A DNA stretch of 64,000 nt from Rippkaea orientalis PCC 8801. Lineage in GTDB: Bacteria > Cyanobacteriota > Cyanobacteriia > Cyanobacteriales > Microcystaceae. Position numbers and translations under genes: made by a program. Each line of letters opens with the position of its first letter. Position 1 is the first letter of the stretch. Shown in pieces: positions 35,147 to 44,436 of the stretch. The notes below the pieces were generated by a model that was not told the origin of the DNA, ran no database searches, and saw nothing but the letters and a program-made list of their open reading frames with translations. The stretch is from NCBI RefSeq assembly GCF_000021805.1, contig NC_011726.1, positions 62,001 to 126,000 on the forward strand. Direction: 5' to 3'.

Positions 35147-37063
35147 ATGGAAAATCTTGAGGCAACAATCCAATGTTCCAATCGGAACTGCCAAGCGTCC
35201 AATCCCCAAGAGAACAAATTCTGTCAAAATTGTGGGATACCTTTGGTAAAACGTTACCTGTGGGTATTAGGGGACTGGAGTCAATCCTATCAAGTTGGAC
35301 AATTGATCGACGAACGATATCTCCTGAAAGCACCAAAAATCGTACTTGACACCCAACCTGGTGTTCCCCCGAAACTAACCGAGGAAGTTCCTAGCCAATT
35401 AAGATCCTATCTAAAACTCTTTCCCTATCGTCTCCATTTGCCCCAAATTTATAGTTATTACCCTAGTTCCAAGGAAAACAGCCAAGAATCAGAGATTTGT
35501 TTACTTGAATATAGCAATATTCCCCTCAATACTGACGGAGACCTCCTCTATCCCAATCTTTTGCCCACACTAACCGAGGTTTGGGCACAAACCAGTCCCT
35601 TAAGACAATTAAATTGGCTATGGCAAATGGCTAAATTATGGCATCCCTTAGAACAACAACAAATGGTGTCCAGTTTAGTCGATAATCCTAATTTAATTCG
35701 GGTCAACGGACCTGTCTTACATCTATTAGAACTCACCAAAGATACCCACCATTACTATAGTCTGAAACAATTAGGACAATTTTGGTCCTCATTGGTGGAG
35801 ACTGCGTCCCCCTTAATGGCTAATTTTTTAGAAGAACTGTGTAACCGACTGCATAAAGGACGTATTCCCCACACCGAATACCTGTTTAGTTATCTTGACC
35901 CGGCGATCGCCCAATGTGCACAATGGCATCACTTCCATTACCAAATTTTCACCAGTACCCATTCTGGGCCAACGCGCGATCACAACGAAGATGACTGTTA
36001 TCCTCCCCCAGAAGAACTGATTGATACCGAAAAGGAAGGAATCATGCCCTTTGCCCTAGTTTGTGATGGCATTGGGGGACAAGAGGGGGGAGAAATTGCC
36101 TCAGAATTAGCAAAAAATACGCTCTTAGAAAATATGGGGCGACTGGCCTGGTTAGGACAGGGGTCGAATTATGAACAATATCTAGAACAGTTAAGAGAGT
36201 TGATTTGTCTGAGTAATGATCGCATCAGTCAACGCAACGACGCAGAACACCGCCAGGAACGGCAACGGATGGGGACTACTATCGTAATGGCTTTAGCCCA
36301 CGGCCATGAGGTCTATTTGGGCAATGTAGGAGATTCTCGTATTTATCAGATTACTCCAACCACTTGCCATCAAGTGACGGTTGATGATGATTTGGCTACC
36401 CGTGAAGCGACATTATCCTATCTATTTTACCGAGATGCTATTCAATATCCCAATTCAGGGGCATTGGTACAAGCGTTGGGGATGAATGAGTCTTCTTCTT
36501 TGCATCCCAATTTAGATCGCTTAATTGTTGATGATAGCTGTGTGTTGTTACTCTGTTCGGATGGGTTAAGTGATTATGATCGGGTAGAACAGTATTGGGA
36601 TAGCGAAATTGCGCCTATTTTACGCGGGGAAACGGATATCGCTACGGTGGGAAAAAATCTGATTAAGCTGGCTAATACTAAAAATGGCCATGATAATGTT
36701 ACTATTGCCCTGGTTTACTGTCAGGTAAACTTGATCGAAGATCCTAACCGTCAACCCCTTTCCATCGCTGCGATCGAAGCTTCTTTAAGCACTATCTTAA
36801 GAGCTCAAGTCTCTCAAAAACCCGATCAAGATACTCTGACTCAACGTCCTGACACAGAACCAACCCCATCTCCTAAAGTAACCATACTTCCGACACCAAC
36901 CCCAACGCCAACGGTAGCATTTGCCGCTAAGACAACATTATCCCCTAAAATTTGGGTTTGGGTAATAGGATTGTTAGGTTTAGTTGCGATCGCAGGGACA
37001 GCTTATTTTGTTTGGCAATCTCAAAATCAACCTCAGCAAGAAACCATAGAAACGATTCCTTAA
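35147..37063 (+). CDS. Zinc-ribbon PP2C-type Ser/Thr phosphatase, membrane-tailed
   Basis: 638 aa. N-terminal zinc ribbon with Cys10, Cys15, Cys26 and Cys29. Residues about 265-530 are a PP2C phosphatase domain with RDHNED (277-282), CDGIGG (306-311), GDSRIY, LLCSDGLSDYD and GHDNVTIALV, so all metal-binding Asp are kept. After a Pro/Thr-rich linker a single membrane helix near 605-625 anchors the C-terminus. Residues 40-250 look like a degenerate protein-kinase-like or sensor region. Probable signal-transduction phosphatase; the partner kinase is not in the window. Next gene 18 bp on. Confidence 0.87.
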   Translation: MENLEATIQCSNRNCQASNPQENKFCQNCGIPLVKRYLWVLGDWSQSYQVGQLIDERYLLKAPKIVLDTQPGVPPKLTEEVPSQLRSYLKLFPYRLHLPQIYSYYPSSKENSQESEICLLEYSNIPLNTDGDLLYPNLLPTLTEVWAQTSPLRQLNWLWQMAKLWHPLEQQQMVSSLVDNPNLIRVNGPVLHLLELTKDTHHYYSLKQLGQFWSSLVETASPLMANFLEELCNRLHKGRIPHTEYLFSYLDPAIAQCAQWHHFHYQIFTSTHSGPTRDHNEDDCYPPPEELIDTEKEGIMPFALVCDGIGGQEGGEIASELAKNTLLENMGRLAWLGQGSNYEQYLEQLRELICLSNDRISQRNDAEHRQERQRMGTTIVMALAHGHEVYLGNVGDSRIYQITPTTCHQVTVDDDLATREATLSYLFYRDAIQYPNSGALVQALGMNESSSLHPNLDRLIVDDSCVLLLCSDGLSDYDRVEQYWDSEIAPILRGETDIATVGKNLIKLANTKNGHDNVTIALVYCQVNLIEDPNRQPLSIAAIEASLSTILRAQVSQKPDQDTLTQRPDTEPTPSPKVTILPTPTPTPTVAFAAKTTLSPKIWVWVIGLLGLVAIAGTAYFVWQSQNQPQQETIETIP

Positions 37064-37081
37064 TTCTATTTTAAGTGGGTA

Positions 37082-37966
37082 ATGAAGAAGTTATTAATTA
37101 CTGGAGCGAGTGGATTTTTAGGATGGCATCTTTGTCAAAAAGCTCAACAAAGTTGGGAAGTGTATGGAACTTATTTTAACCATAAGATAACGATTCCTAA
37201 CGTTGATTTGCTAAAAATTGATCTGACGAATTTTCTGGATATAAAAACTTGCATTAATCAACTCAAACCAGATGGAATTATTCATTTAGCAGCCGCTTCT
37301 AAACCCAATTATTGTCAGATCTATCCTCAAGAATCGGCTAAAATCAATATAGAGGCTTCTGTCAATATTGCTAACCTTTGTTCTGACTTAGAGATTCCTT
37401 GTATTTTTACGTCAACCGATTTGGTTTTTGATGGCTTAAATGCACCCTATAAAGAAACAGATCCGGTTTCTCCGATTAGTTATTATGGGGAACAAAAAGT
37501 TAAAGCAGAACAGCAAATGTTAGCAATATACCCCAAAACGGTTGTCTGTAGAATGCCCTTAATGTTTGGTCTTGCCTCTCCTACCTCTGCTAGTTTTATT
37601 GACTTTTTTATTAACACTTTAAAAGAGGGCAAAGAATTAAGTCTTTTTATCGATGAATTTAGGACTCCTGTCAGTTCTTCAACGGCTGCGGATGGATTAT
37701 TATTAGCTTTACAAAAAGCATCGGGAAACATCTTACATTTAGGAGGGAAAGAAAGAATATCACGTTATCAATTCGGGTTACTGATGGCTCAAGTTTTAGG
37801 ACTACCTAGCCATTTAATTACCCCTTGTCAACAACAAGATGTTCCGATGGCTGCACCTCGTTCTCCCGATACTTCTTTAGATAGTTCAAAAGCGTTTAGT
37901 TTAGGGTATAATCCTCTATCTTTGAAAGAACAATTAAACCACTTAAATTATTGTCCATTAGTCTAA
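37082..37966 (+). CDS. RmlD-like NAD(P)-dependent sugar reductase/epimerase
   Basis: 294 aa extended SDR with ITGASGFLGWHL (residues 6-17) as dinucleotide site. The pattern 'PDGIIHLAAASKPNYCQIYPQ', 'PCIFTSTDLVFDGLNAPYKETDPVSPISYYGEQK' contains the YGxxK catalytic pair and follows dTDP-4-dehydrorhamnose reductase. No rhamnose genes adjoin it, so the sugar substrate is open. It follows the PP2C gene by 18 bp; a shared transcript is likely. Confidence 0.82.
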   Translation: MKKLLITGASGFLGWHLCQKAQQSWEVYGTYFNHKITIPNVDLLKIDLTNFLDIKTCINQLKPDGIIHLAAASKPNYCQIYPQESAKINIEASVNIANLCSDLEIPCIFTSTDLVFDGLNAPYKETDPVSPISYYGEQKVKAEQQMLAIYPKTVVCRMPLMFGLASPTSASFIDFFINTLKEGKELSLFIDEFRTPVSSSTAADGLLLALQKASGNILHLGGKERISRYQFGLLMAQVLGLPSHLITPCQQQDVPMAAPRSPDTSLDSSKAFSLGYNPLSLKEQLNHLNYCPLV

Positions 37967-38072
37967 CAAAAGAGCCAATTAAGAGGTAGTATATTATTAA
38001 AAAATTTATCTAAAGAAGATATAGCAGTACGCATTTTGGTTAGGACATTCGTTATCCCTCAAACCTTGTCAT

Positions 38073-38100
38073 GTAGGGGTCAACGGCTGTTGACCCCTAC
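38073..38100. repeat. 28-bp palindrome with CCCCTAC end, copy 2 (perfect)
   Basis: GTAGGGGTCAAC, GGCT, GTTGACCCCTAC: perfect 12-bp arms. Located between the convergent RmlD-like gene (+) and hoxH (-), where it may also end transcription. One-mismatch copy at 6644-6671. Confidence 0.8.
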
Positions 38101-38188
38101 TTAAACTTTTCGGGTAATGCTATAGTAACTGAATATTTTCTAAGTAGGTCGGTATCACTAAAGGTAGGATGGACAGTACTGACCCTAC

Positions 38189-39613
38189 TTAATCTCGTAA
38201 AACTTCATCAATTAATTGATTATTGGAGTCAAAAAGTTGAATATGTAAGGGCATTTGTCCGGCTGCATGGGTAGAACAACTTAAACAGGGATCATAACAT
38301 CTTATTCCTGCTTCAACACGGTTTAACATTCCTTCTGTTAGTTGATTTCCTTGAATATAATGTTTAGCAATTTGGGCAACTGTTTGATTCATCGCTAGGT
38401 TATTATTTCCGGTGGCAATAATTAAATTAACTTTCTTAATTAAGCCATTTTCATCAACTTGATAATGGTGAAAAAGTGTACCCCTTGGTGCTTCGCTAAC
38501 CCCAATTCCTTCTAAAGCATTAATTCCTGCTTTAGCGCGAGTATGTTTTGACACAATATCAGGATCATCAATGAGTCTTTCAATGTGTTCTAGGGACGCT
38601 AAAATCTCTAATAAACGAGCATAATGATAGAAGAAAGAAGAAGTCGCTACTCCCCCCGCGCGTTGTCGATATTCTTGTAATTCTCGATCAGCTTCCGGTG
38701 TACCAAAATGGGTGCAAATATTGAGTCTAGCTAAAGGACCTACGCGATAAATTCCATCGGGATATCCTAAAGGTTTATAGTAGGGAAATTTAAGATATGT
38801 CCACTTTTCAACCGATTCTCCAATAAAGTCTTTATAGTTATCTTCATTGAGGTGATCAGCAACAATATTTCCTTGACTATCGGTAAAGCGAATATGACCT
38901 CCATAATGTTCCCAACTGCCGTCTTCTCCCACTAACCCCATGAACAGGGAAGGGAATTTTCCAAAAGTAGTAACTTCAGTAGAAAACTGATCTAAAAGAT
39001 CTTTAAATAAATTCAACGCTATATTAAGGGTAGCACGAGATTCGGGAAGGCGATCGCGTATCCATTGTCTTCCTTCTTCTGATAACGGTGATCTAACTCC
39101 TCCAGGGACAGTCCAGGCTGCGTGGATTTTTTTTGCCCCTAAGAGTTCGATAATTTGCTGTCCAAACTGTCTTAAACGGATACCACTTCTCGCTAATTCA
39201 GGATTAGCTTCAATCAACCCAAAAACATTGCGTTTAGCGGGATCACTATCCCATCCTAATAAAAAATCGGGGCTACTGAGATGAAAGAAGCTGAGGGCAT
39301 GAGATTGAGTTATTTGCGCTAAATTCATCAACCGTCTGAGTTTTTCTGCCGCAGGAGGAATAGCTACAGCGAGAATTTTATCCCCTGTTTTAGCCGAAGC
39401 AAGTAAGTGACTAACGGGACAAATTCCACAGATTCTTGCGGTAATTCCCGCCATTTCCCACATGGGACGACCTTCGCAAAATTTTTCAAAGCCGCGATAT
39501 TCTACAACATGAAAACGAGCATCTTCTACGCTTCCTGAATCATCGAGAAAAATCGATATTTTGGCGTGACCTTCAATACGAGTAACGGGATCAATAACAA
39601 CAGTTCTAGACAT
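38189..39613 (-). CDS. hoxH: Bidirectional [NiFe]-hydrogenase large subunit
   Basis: 474 aa from ATG 39613. A longer frame starts at 39637 but would overlap hoxY, and the 39613 start has a good GAGG ribosome-binding sequence 5 nt away. Nickel-iron ligands: [10 protein letters not shown] (Cys62, Cys65) and [10 protein letters not shown] (Cys443, Cys446). The 24 residues after this motif form the C-terminal extension removed by an endopeptidase (HoxW) during maturation; neither hoxW nor hyp genes are in the window. Together with HoxY it oxidises or produces H2, cytoplasm or thylakoid-side. Confidence 0.96.
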   Translation of the reverse strand: MSRTVVIDPVTRIEGHAKISIFLDDSGSVEDARFHVVEYRGFEKFCEGRPMWEMAGITARICGICPVSHLLASAKTGDKILAVAIPPAAEKLRRLMNLAQITQSHALSFFHLSSPDFLLGWDSDPAKRNVFGLIEANPELARSGIRLRQFGQQIIELLGAKKIHAAWTVPGGVRSPLSEEGRQWIRDRLPESRATLNIALNLFKDLLDQFSTEVTTFGKFPSLFMGLVGEDGSWEHYGGHIRFTDSQGNIVADHLNEDNYKDFIGESVEKWTYLKFPYYKPLGYPDGIYRVGPLARLNICTHFGTPEADRELQEYRQRAGGVATSSFFYHYARLLEILASLEHIERLIDDPDIVSKHTRAKAGINALEGIGVSEAPRGTLFHHYQVDENGLIKKVNLIIATGNNNLAMNQTVAQIAKHYIQGNQLTEGMLNRVEAGIRCYDPCLSCSTHAAGQMPLHIQLFDSNNQLIDEVLRD

Positions 39614-39629
39614 ATTTCCTCTTATTGTA

Positions 39630-40175
39630 TTAGCCAAATTTAATCATTGTTTTGCCTTTCATTTCAGGCATTTCGCCCTTTAATAAGGGTTCCAAACAGG
39701 CTTTAATTCGATGAGCATCGGGGGGACATCCGGGGATAAACAAATCAACAGTAATCACTTCATGAAGGGGACTGACTCTATCAAGTAATTCAGGAACAAT
39801 ACCGGGTTCATGGGGCAATTGAGGGGTGATATCACTCAACTCTAAATAGGAACGTTTTAGAACCGTTTCCGCCGGACCTAGCATATTTCGCATCGCTGGA
39901 ACATTCGCGGTAACAGCACAATCTCCAAAAGAAACCACAAACTTAGTTTTTTCGCGGATTTTATAGGCTAATTCTAAGTTTTCTTCGTTAGCAATTCCTC
40001 CTTCTACTAAACAGATATCGACCCCATCGGGATACTCTTTAATATCTGCAATCGGACTATAAACAACTTCTATCTTTTGGGCTAATTCTAATAGCCATTC
40101 GTCTAGATCAAGGAATGACATATGACACCCAGAACAGCCAGCTAACCAAACCGTTGCAAATTTAATTTTGCTCAT
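39630..40175 (-). CDS. hoxY: Bidirectional hydrogenase small subunit
   Basis: 181 aa. Fe-S cluster ligands for the proximal [4Fe-4S]: CSGCHMSF (Cys14, Cys17), [10 protein letters not shown], and [11 protein letters not shown]. No Tat signal peptide, in keeping with the soluble bidirectional enzyme (uptake HupS has longer sequence). Ends 16 bp before the hoxH start and begins 33 bp after hoxU. Confidence 0.95.
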   Translation of the reverse strand: MSKIKFATVWLAGCSGCHMSFLDLDEWLLELAQKIEVVYSPIADIKEYPDGVDICLVEGGIANEENLELAYKIREKTKFVVSFGDCAVTANVPAMRNMLGPAETVLKRSYLELSDITPQLPHEPGIVPELLDRVSPLHEVITVDLFIPGCPPDAHRIKACLEPLLKGEMPEMKGKTMIKFG

Positions 40176-40208
40176 AATAATTGTTGTTAAATGATGAATA
40201 ATAATGAC

Positions 40209-40925
40209 TTACCGAGTCCATTCCTGTTTGGTTCTTGCTGTCACTAAAAACTCGATAGTTTTGCGATCGCGGCTCATTTCTGCGACGGTACTTCCTTGAC
40301 GGAAAATAGCCCCCGTTGGACAAGCTTCGACGCATTTACCACAAGAAGTACAAGCATCCACGTCACCCCAAGGTTGATTAATTCCTGAAACAATGAAGGA
40401 ATTACCCCCACGGTTAGCCACATCCCAGACATGGGCTCCTTCAATTTCATCGCAAACTCTGACACATCGAGTACACAAAATACAACGGTTATGATCGATG
40501 CCAAATTGAGGATGAGATACGTCTATTTTTCGGTCAGGAAATTGATAAGGAAAACGGGAATGATCCATCCCCAATTTAACTGCCATACTCTGTAATTCAC
40601 AGTTTCCATTCACCACACAAACGGCACAAACATGATTGCCTTCAGCAAAGAGTAATTCAATAGCCATTCGTCGGTACTCTTGCAGTTTTTCGGTATTAGT
40701 ATGGACAACCATTTCTTCTTGTATTTGGGTCACACAAGCGGGTTGAAGTTTAGAACTGCCTTCAATTTCTACTAAACACAAACGACAAGCAGCAACGGGA
40801 GAAATACCTTCTAAATAACACAATGTTGGAATCTTGATCCCTGCTTCTTTGGCCGCGTTGAGAATGGTTTCATCAGCAGCAGCCGTAATTAATTCACCGT
40901 CAATTGTTAAGGTTTTTACTGTCAT
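40209..40925 (-). CDS. hoxU: Diaphorase subunit HoxU (NuoG-like)
   Basis: 238 aa with N-terminal [2Fe-2S] ferredoxin domain ('CYLEGISPVAACRLCLVEIEG', 'QPACVTQ'), a His/Cys [4Fe-4S] site ('NHVCAVCVVNGNCELQ') and a C-terminal double [4Fe-4S] ferredoxin (CILCTRCVRVCDE, CTSCGKCVEACPTGAI). Passes electrons between HoxF/HoxE and HoxYH. Equivalent to the N-terminus of complex I NuoG. The hoxF gene is 11 bp upstream. Confidence 0.95.
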   Translation of the reverse strand: MTVKTLTIDGELITAAADETILNAAKEAGIKIPTLCYLEGISPVAACRLCLVEIEGSSKLQPACVTQIQEEMVVHTNTEKLQEYRRMAIELLFAEGNHVCAVCVVNGNCELQSMAVKLGMDHSRFPYQFPDRKIDVSHPQFGIDHNRCILCTRCVRVCDEIEGAHVWDVANRGGNSFIVSGINQPWGDVDACTSCGKCVEACPTGAIFRQGSTVAEMSRDRKTIEFLVTARTKQEWTR

Positions 40926-40936
40926 GTTTTTACCGA

Positions 40937-42544
40937 TTATTTTGATTGAATTAACGCTAAATATTCATCCCGAAAATAGTGTAGGGTACTCAAAACGGGG
41001 TTAGGGGCTGTCATGCCTAACCCGCATAAGCTAGTTTCTTTGACCATTTGACATAAAGCCTCCAATTGGGCTAAATCTCTGTTATTAGCTTGTCCCTCTA
41101 CTAATTTCGTTAATAGGTTATACAATTGCACCGTTCCTGTGCGACAAGGAACGCATTTTCCGCAGCTTTCTTCACGGCAAAATTCCATATAAAAGCGCGA
41201 AATTTCCACCATGCTAGTGCTTTCATCCATGACGATCATGCCCCCTGATCCCATGATTGTCCCTAACTTTTGTAGAGAGTCATATTCAACGGGGGTGTCA
41301 AATAAATGTTCGGGAATACATCCTCCAGAAGGTCCTCCCGTTTGCACGGCTTTGACTTTTTCTCCATCAGAAACTCCTCCGCCAATTTCTTCAACAATTT
41401 CCCGAATAGTTGTTCCCATGGGCACTTCTATTAAGCCAATATTTTTGACTTTTCCAGTTAAAGCAAAGACCTTTGTTCCCTTGCTTTTTTCTGTTCCAAT
41501 ACTGGCATACCAAGCACCGCCTTCTCGAATAATAGGGACAATATTGGCATAGGTTTCAACATTGTTAATTAAGGTCGGATGTCCCCACAGTCCTGACTCG
41601 GCTGGATAGGGGGGACGAGGATGGGGTGTGCCTCGTTTGCCTTCTACTGAGGCCATTAAAGCGGTTTCTTCCCCACACACAAATGCTCCTGCACCGACCC
41701 GAATATCAATTTTAAAGTCAAAGGGAGAATCAAAGATTTGTACCCCCATTAATCCGTATTTTTTGGCTTGCTGAATAGCTTTCTCTAAGCGTTGAATGGC
41801 TAAAGGATATTCAGCCCGAATATAAATATACCCATGATTTGCTCCTACGGCATAACCCGCGATCGCCATTCCTTCTAAAACCCGATGGGGATCACTTTCT
41901 AAAATCGCCCGATCCATAAAAGCACCCGGGTCTCCTTCATCAGCATTACAAATGACGTATTTTTGTTGTGTTGGCATTTTAGCAACGGTTGCCCATTTTA
42001 CCCCCGTGGGATAGCCGCCCCCTCCCCGTCCCCGTAGGCCACTTTTTGTCACTTCTTCGATGACTTTATTAGGGGTCATTTCTAACAAAACTTGGTGTAA
42101 TTGTTGATACCCTCCCCGACTAATATACTCTTCAATACTTTCAGGATCAATTTGACCGCTATTTTCTAAAACAATGGGAAATTGACGGGCAAAAAAGGGA
42201 TGGTTTAGATCGCCTTTTTCGGGTAATTCTTGACTGGGTTCAACTCCGTTTAGAGTATCAATAATTGCCAAAGCTTGTTCAGGAGTAACCTGTTGATATA
42301 AAGTTTTGTCGGGATCAATTTCTACTAAAGGTCCTTGACTGCATAACCTTAAACAGCCAACGCTGCTAATTTCGACTTCATTTTCTAAATTGCCTTCTTT
42401 AATAGCTGTTTTTAACCGATTCAGAACAGCTTGAGAACCAGAAGAAAGACAACCCGCCGCGGTACAACATCGTAACTGTTTTCGGGGTTTTCTCAATTTC
42501 TCTTGAGTGGTTTTCTGAATTTTTAAAAGTTCTTTAAGATTCAT
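40937..42544 (-). CDS. hoxF: Diaphorase subunit HoxF (NuoF-like)
   Basis: 535 aa. N-terminal thioredoxin-like [2Fe-2S] domain ([26 protein letters not shown]), then FMN/NAD(P)H-binding region with [13 protein letters not shown] and [14 protein letters not shown], and C-terminal [4Fe-4S] ligands [11 protein letters not shown]. This is the NAD(P)H-oxidising or ferredoxin/flavodoxin-interacting module of the bidirectional hydrogenase. Starts 40 bp after hoxE; order hoxE-F-U-Y-H is uninterrupted by extra frames, unlike Synechocystis, where other genes are inserted. Confidence 0.95.
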   Translation of the reverse strand: MNLKELLKIQKTTQEKLRKPRKQLRCCTAAGCLSSGSQAVLNRLKTAIKEGNLENEVEISSVGCLRLCSQGPLVEIDPDKTLYQQVTPEQALAIIDTLNGVEPSQELPEKGDLNHPFFARQFPIVLENSGQIDPESIEEYISRGGYQQLHQVLLEMTPNKVIEEVTKSGLRGRGGGGYPTGVKWATVAKMPTQQKYVICNADEGDPGAFMDRAILESDPHRVLEGMAIAGYAVGANHGYIYIRAEYPLAIQRLEKAIQQAKKYGLMGVQIFDSPFDFKIDIRVGAGAFVCGEETALMASVEGKRGTPHPRPPYPAESGLWGHPTLINNVETYANIVPIIREGGAWYASIGTEKSKGTKVFALTGKVKNIGLIEVPMGTTIREIVEEIGGGVSDGEKVKAVQTGGPSGGCIPEHLFDTPVEYDSLQKLGTIMGSGGMIVMDESTSMVEISRFYMEFCREESCGKCVPCRTGTVQLYNLLTKLVEGQANNRDLAQLEALCQMVKETSLCGLGMTAPNPVLSTLHYFRDEYLALIQSK

Positions 42545-42584
42545 GATTATCTGTCCTTTAGGTTACTCAAGATAGGTAAAATAC

Positions 42585-43124
42585 TTAAATTTCTGATGAA
42601 TTTTGTTGCCATGCTTTCACTTTTTTAATGGCTATTTCTGGTTCAACTTTGCCCGCAACTTCACCATCAAAAATAACCGATGGTGCAATACCACAAGCCC
42701 CTAAACAACGCGCTGAGGTTAAAAACACTTGATTATCTTCGGTCGTTTCTCCTGATTTAATTCCTAATTCTTGTTGCAAAGCTGCTAAAATTTTATCGCT
42801 TCCTTTGACATAACAAGCTGTTCCCATACAAACAATGCAACTATGTTCACCACTTGGTTTAAGGGAAAATAAATGATAAAATGTAGCGACTCCATACACT
42901 CGACTTAAGGGCAGTTTTAACCCTCGCGCAATGTATTCTAAAACATCAGGTTCAAGATATCCAAAAGATTCTTGGGCTTTGTGTAAGATTTCGATGAGGG
43001 CATCTTGACGGTAATGATTCCGCTTCATCGTAATCTCTAATACCTTGAATCGTTTATTATTAGGTTGCTTTTGATCTAGACTTTGCTTACTCTGAATGTC
43101 AGGCGTAACCGTGGTGGTTTTCAT
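42585..43124 (-). CDS. hoxE: Hydrogenase subunit HoxE (NuoE-like)
   Basis: 179 aa. [2Fe-2S] ligands in thioredoxin-like fold: CMGTACYVKG and ARCLGACGIAP, N-terminal helical NuoE part (MKRNHYRQDALIEILHKAQE). Around 30 extra N-terminal residues precede the usual NuoE start, so a shorter start is possible at the internal Met of ITMKRN (residue 33). First gene of the hox operon; a palindromic motif region lies 75-130 bp upstream. Confidence 0.94.
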   Translation of the reverse strand: MKTTTVTPDIQSKQSLDQKQPNNKRFKVLEITMKRNHYRQDALIEILHKAQESFGYLEPDVLEYIARGLKLPLSRVYGVATFYHLFSLKPSGEHSCIVCMGTACYVKGSDKILAALQQELGIKSGETTEDNQVFLTSARCLGACGIAPSVIFDGEVAGKVEPEIAIKKVKAWQQNSSEI

Positions 43125-43199
43125 ACATTGTTCCTTGATAAATAGCTAGATCTTTAAGGTTAATTATTCACCTTAATGTTACCTTGACTTAAATTTCTT

Positions 43200-43253
43200 G
43201 TCTCTAGAATAACAATTTTTGTCTCTATAACTATCTTAAGAATAAATAGAGAC
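43200..43253. promoter_or_regulatory. GTCTCTA motif triad upstream of hoxE
   Basis: GTCTCTA at 43200-43206 and 43221-43227 (direct, 21 bp apart), and TAGAGAC at 43247-43253 (inverted). The second and third form an inverted repeat (8-bp arms with the adjoining T/A). 76 to 129 bp ahead of the hoxE ATG, in an AT-rich gap. Neither the LexA nor a typical NtcA palindrome is matched. Regulator unknown. Confidence 0.45.
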
Positions 43254-43381
43254 ATCCCTCATTAACGTTAACTTTTTTTTATAAACAACATGAATCTTGC
43301 TAAACTTAAGTGTTAATTTTGATCTAGAACCTAGAAAAAACAATACACAATTAAAAAGACATTTTAGGATTTTAGTCTTTT

Positions 43382-43398
43382 GGTGAGCAATGCCCACC
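43382..43398. repeat. Palindrome GGTGAGCA/TGCCCACC followed by CTAC
   Basis: Second copy of the 17-bp palindrome of 33557-33573, one base different, again near a minus-strand gene's stop (Uma2 copy 3) and followed by CTAC. Confidence 0.55.
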
Positions 43399-43412
43399 CT
43401 ACAAGTTTACTG

Positions 43413-44159
43413 TTATAATTGCCCTAATTCTCGTAATTTAGCCTCTAATTCTCGTATTTTTGCCTCAGCTTGTTGGGCGCGTTGTTCAGCTGCTTGTTGG
43501 CTGGACTCAGCTTGTTGGGCACGTTGTTTAGCCTCTTGTTCTCTCGCTTCAGCTTGTTGGGCACGTTGTTCGGCTGCTTGTTTCAATTGTCCTAATTGTA
43601 CATAGGTGAGGAAAGGCTGGTTATTTGCGGTGAATATTTGTAAATCATTTTGAATTATCTCAAAACGAATGGTTAAACGAGGACTAATCCAGCCGTTCAT
43701 CGTTTCTATTGGTCTTAATCGATTTTCTTCCCTTATCCATCCACAAAGATCCACTTTGTCAGGATCGTACATATAATATTCTTCTACCCCATAACGGTCA
43801 TAAAACTCAAATTTTTCAGCCATTTCTACCAAAGTATTACCAGGAGACAGAATTTCAAAGACTACCTGGGGAGGGATTTGATTTTCTTGCCATTGCTTAT
43901 AAGAACCCCTATCTCCTTTAGAACGACCAAAAACGACCATCACATCAGGGGCACGACGTAGCTTATTATTGCCTTCGATGGGATACCATAACAAGTCACC
44001 CGCAATAAATACATCAGGATTATCAGCAAATAATAACTCTAAATTGTCTTTAATTGTCACAATCAGTCGAAATTGTTGCGTATTATCTGCCATCAGTTGA
44101 CCATCACTATCGGGATAGATAATATCGGAGTTAATTGGGGAAATGATTTGCTGTACCAT
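43413..44159 (-). CDS. Uma2 family protein with C-terminal Gln/Ala/Glu coiled-coil repeats, copy 3
   Basis: 248 aa. The first 190 residues are Uma2/DUF820 ('LRRAPDVMVVFGRSKGDRG', 'PQVVFEILSPGN', 'EMAEKFEFYDRYGVEEYYMYDPDK'). The last ~55 are charged repeats built on AEQRAQQAEA and QEAKQRAQQAES, encoded by imperfect DNA repeats of about 30-36 bp, and predicted as a coiled coil. Such tails probably vary in length among strains. Lies divergently upstream of the heme-oxygenase gene and just beyond the hox promoter. Confidence 0.85.
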   Translation of the reverse strand: MVQQIISPINSDIIYPDSDGQLMADNTQQFRLIVTIKDNLELLFADNPDVFIAGDLLWYPIEGNNKLRRAPDVMVVFGRSKGDRGSYKQWQENQIPPQVVFEILSPGNTLVEMAEKFEFYDRYGVEEYYMYDPDKVDLCGWIREENRLRPIETMNGWISPRLTIRFEIIQNDLQIFTANNQPFLTYVQLGQLKQAAEQRAQQAEAREQEAKQRAQQAESSQQAAEQRAQQAEAKIRELEAKLRELGQL

Positions 44160-44197
44160 CGTTCTGTGGGGAATGGGGAATGGTTTGTCGCTATTTT

Positions 44198-44290
44198 CTA
44201 TATATTACCAGAAACTAAAATTTGATCAACCGTTAAATCTAAATCAGGAAATAAACGAGACATTAATTGATGGGTTTTAGGAAATGTTAA
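44198..44290 (-). pseudogene. Short remnant of a C-terminal coding end
   Basis: In minus frame, after a stop, an open stretch of 30 codons ends in TAG: it reads ...HQLMSRLFPDLDLTVDQILV then a few residues. This looks like the C-terminal end of a Uma2-like or similar protein, with no start or N-terminal body. It lies between the Uma2 gene and ho2. Weak evidence; chance is possible. Confidence 0.3.
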
Positions 44291-44436
44291 TCAAGCTAAA
44301 ACTCTTTACTGTTGCCTGTCTTTGTTAAGTTTTACTACGATCGGTATTTACTTAAGAATATAACTGTATAGTAATAAACTGAACAAGCAATACACTGCCT
44401 TGTCGGGCAACCTCTCCTATCCACGAGGAATGAACC

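Noticed and set aside
38728-38740. Depletion of GGWCC sites as support for a GGWCC-type methyltransferase
   Set aside because: GGACC sites occur (e.g. here in hoxH and near 56101), and a methylated host need not lose its sites, so this gives no information.
43390-43605. 71-codon Cys/Ala/Ser-rich frame on + strand
   Set aside because: Antisense of the Uma2 repeat tail; the pattern is a by-product of the DNA repeat.
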